64,000 nt of DNA from DAOMNN01 sp050486545 (GTDB taxonomy: Bacteria > Pseudomonadota > Gammaproteobacteria > Burkholderiales > Rhodocyclaceae), in contig JBJHDM010000014.1 of NCBI GenBank assembly GCA_050486545.1, positions 1 to 64,000 of the forward strand, in the 5' to 3' direction. Below are positions 62,952 through 64,000 of the stretch, one piece after another. The notes below the pieces were generated by a model. The model ran no database searches and had not been told where the DNA came from. It saw only the letters and a program-made list of their open reading frames with translations. The stretch's first letter is position 1; every line of letters begins with the position of its first letter. The translations under genes and the position numbers were made by a program.

Positions 62952-63164
62952 ATGGACGTCGTTCACCTCAATCAGAAGCAACTGGCCGCCCGCTGGAACA
63001 TCAGCGAGACCAGCCTCGAACGCTGGCGCAGCGCGGGGATCGGGCCCAAGTTCCTGAAGATCTGCGGCCGGGTGCTGTACCGCCAGGTCGACATCGAGGC
63101 CTACGAGGAGTCGTGCCTGGCGACATCAACCAAGACCGCCGCAGCTCAGGGCGGTGCCGGCTGA
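62952..63164 (+). CDS. Small helix-turn-helix protein
   Basis: A 70-residue MerR/excisionase-like DNA-binding protein: LNQKQLAARWNISETSLERW is the helix-turn-helix, followed by GIGPKFLKICGRVLYRQVDI, the wing. AAGGAG stands 5 bases before ATG 62952. Such proteins usually accompany recombinases of integrative elements as directionality factors or regulators. Confidence 0.85.
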   Translation: MDVVHLNQKQLAARWNISETSLERWRSAGIGPKFLKICGRVLYRQVDIEAYEESCLATSTKTAAAQGGAG

Positions 63165-63359
63165 GAATGTTCCGTTACGTCGGTAGATGTAGACAAGTAC
63201 CGACGTTTAGCAACGCGACAGCATCTCGACCACGGCCACAAGCCGGCGTACCGAAAGTCCGCAGTCTGCAAGCGCGGATCGATCAAGCAGGTCGTTCAAA
63301 ATCAAGGACCTGCCATCAGACGGTGCGGGCTGGCGAGGGTTCTTGAGGGCCCTTGCGGA

Positions 63360-63864
63360 ATGGTTCGGACTCCTGCGGGAAATCGGTGGGGCGGCTATCT
63401 GCTCAAGGGCATCGTGTTCGGCAACGATGGCAGGGCGCTGTCGCCTTGGCACACCACGAAAAAGAACGGGCGTCGCTATCGCTCACGTCCCGCAACGAGA
63501 CTGCAAGGAATATGCGGGGGCGTCCGGGTTGCCGCGTCTACCGGCTGCCGAACTGGAATCGGCGGTGCTCGACCAGTTGCGTGCGATCCTGCGCGCGCCC
63601 GATCTTCTGGGCGAGGTGTTGCCGCAGGCGATCGAGCTCGACCCGACCCTGGACGAAGCGCAGGTCACGGTGGCCATGACCCGGCTCGACGCGATCTGGG
63701 ATCAGCTGTTCCCGGCCGAGCAGAGCCGGATCGTCCGGCTGCTGGTTGAGAAAGTGATCGTGTCGCCCAACGACCTCGAGGTGCGGCTGCGCGCCAACGG
63801 CATCGAGCGTCTGGTGCTGGAGCTGCGTCCCGAACCCGTCGAGCAGGAGGAGGTGCTGGCATGA
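63360..63864 (+). pseudogene. Large serine recombinase, C-terminal fragment with frameshift
   Basis: Only the C-terminal part of a site-specific serine recombinase remains. One frame gives GGYLLKGIVFGNDGRALSPW then HTTKKNGRRYR, the zinc-ribbon region. After about 63485 the similarity continues in another frame (HVPQRDCKEYAGASGLPRLP, then AVLDQLRAILRAPDLLGEVL) to the stop at 63864. A small deletion or insertion therefore breaks the gene. The resolvase domain with the catalytic serine is missing; 63165-63360 shows no coherent coding. It cannot move the element. Confidence 0.8.
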
Positions 63865-64000
63865 GCGATATCCGCATCCAGAAGACCGGCGAGCCGGATA
63901 TTCTCCAGACCAGCGACGGCCGGCTGATCCTGTCGGTGCCGATCCAGATCAAGCGGCGCAGCGGGCGCAAGCTGGTCACGCTGCCGAACGGCGAAACCGC
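63861..64000 (+). CDS. Recombinase-associated hypothetical protein, cut by the window end
   Basis: The ATG overlaps the stop of the recombinase remnant (ATGA). The visible 46 residues (MSDIRIQKTGEPDILQTSDG, RLILSVPIQIKRRSGRKLVT, LPNGET) resemble small proteins commonly encoded directly behind serine recombinases of integrated elements, some with an HTH further on. The gene runs off the window, so its integrity is unknown. Confidence 0.7.
   Translation, partial: MSDIRIQKTGEPDILQTSDGRLILSVPIQIKRRSGRKLVTLPNGET

Overview
The window is high-GC, gene-dense chromosomal DNA. It most resembles a betaproteobacterium of the Rhodocyclales/Zoogloeaceae type (Azoarcus/Thauera-like). This is inferred from the betaproteobacterial-looking 5S rRNA tail, the Gcr-type site-specific recombinase, the PEP-CTERM/exosortase A accessory genes and the gene style, not from a database search. 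It opens inside the last gene of an rRNA operon and closes inside a decayed mobile island behind a tRNA-Thr gene.

Region by region: (1) 1-0.6 kb, 5S rRNA end, a hairpin and one doubtful small ORF. (2) 0.6-11.6 kb, exopolysaccharide/PEP-CTERM block: sugar-1-phosphate transferase, prsK-prsR-prsT (histidine kinase, sigma54 activator, TPR lipoprotein), a TviB-type UDP-sugar dehydrogenase, a Sel1/SLT lytic transglycosylase and a trypsin-like protease. (3) 11.6-22.7 kb, tRNA-Arg, Gcr recombinase, Uup, an MFS carrier with a 40-codon partner, an HDOD protein, AcuI-like reductase, a response regulator with a decayed GGDEF domain, and propionyl-CoA synthetase. (4) 22.7-34 kb, PEP-CTERM acyltransferase, three PEP-CTERM proteins, a ThiF-like enzyme, and a LolA-like / AMIN-barrel / MMPL exporter operon. 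(5) 34-46.5 kb, Spy-like protein, aceA, rraA, clpS-clpA, cold-shock gene, rpmB-rpmG, radC, coaBC-dut-nudix, cytochrome c4, aceK. (6) 46.7-60 kb, monomeric and dimeric isocitrate dehydrogenases in tandem, a DUF4212/SSS symporter pair, an EF-G-like GTPase, LrgAB, malate synthase G and a haloacid dehalogenase. (7) 60.2-64 kb, LysR regulator, tRNA-Thr, then Fic protein, small HTH protein and a frameshifted serine recombinase.

Two themes tie genes together. First, all three PEP-CTERM genes have a -24/-12 sigma54 promoter and, 80-92 bp upstream, a shared box close to TGTCGGAAAAYCTTACA. The window also encodes PrsK/PrsR, so sensor, activator, DNA sites and targets of one regulon are all visible; the exosortase itself is not here. 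Second, the glyoxylate-bypass branch point is collected here: aceA, glcB, aceK, two isocitrate dehydrogenases, prpE and a carboxylate-type symporter, which suits growth on acetate/propionate. aceA has a perfect 20-bp palindrome abutting its -35 element.

Start codons were chosen from ribosome-binding sites and family N-termini. Function calls rest on recognised motifs and remembered family features; no searches were run.
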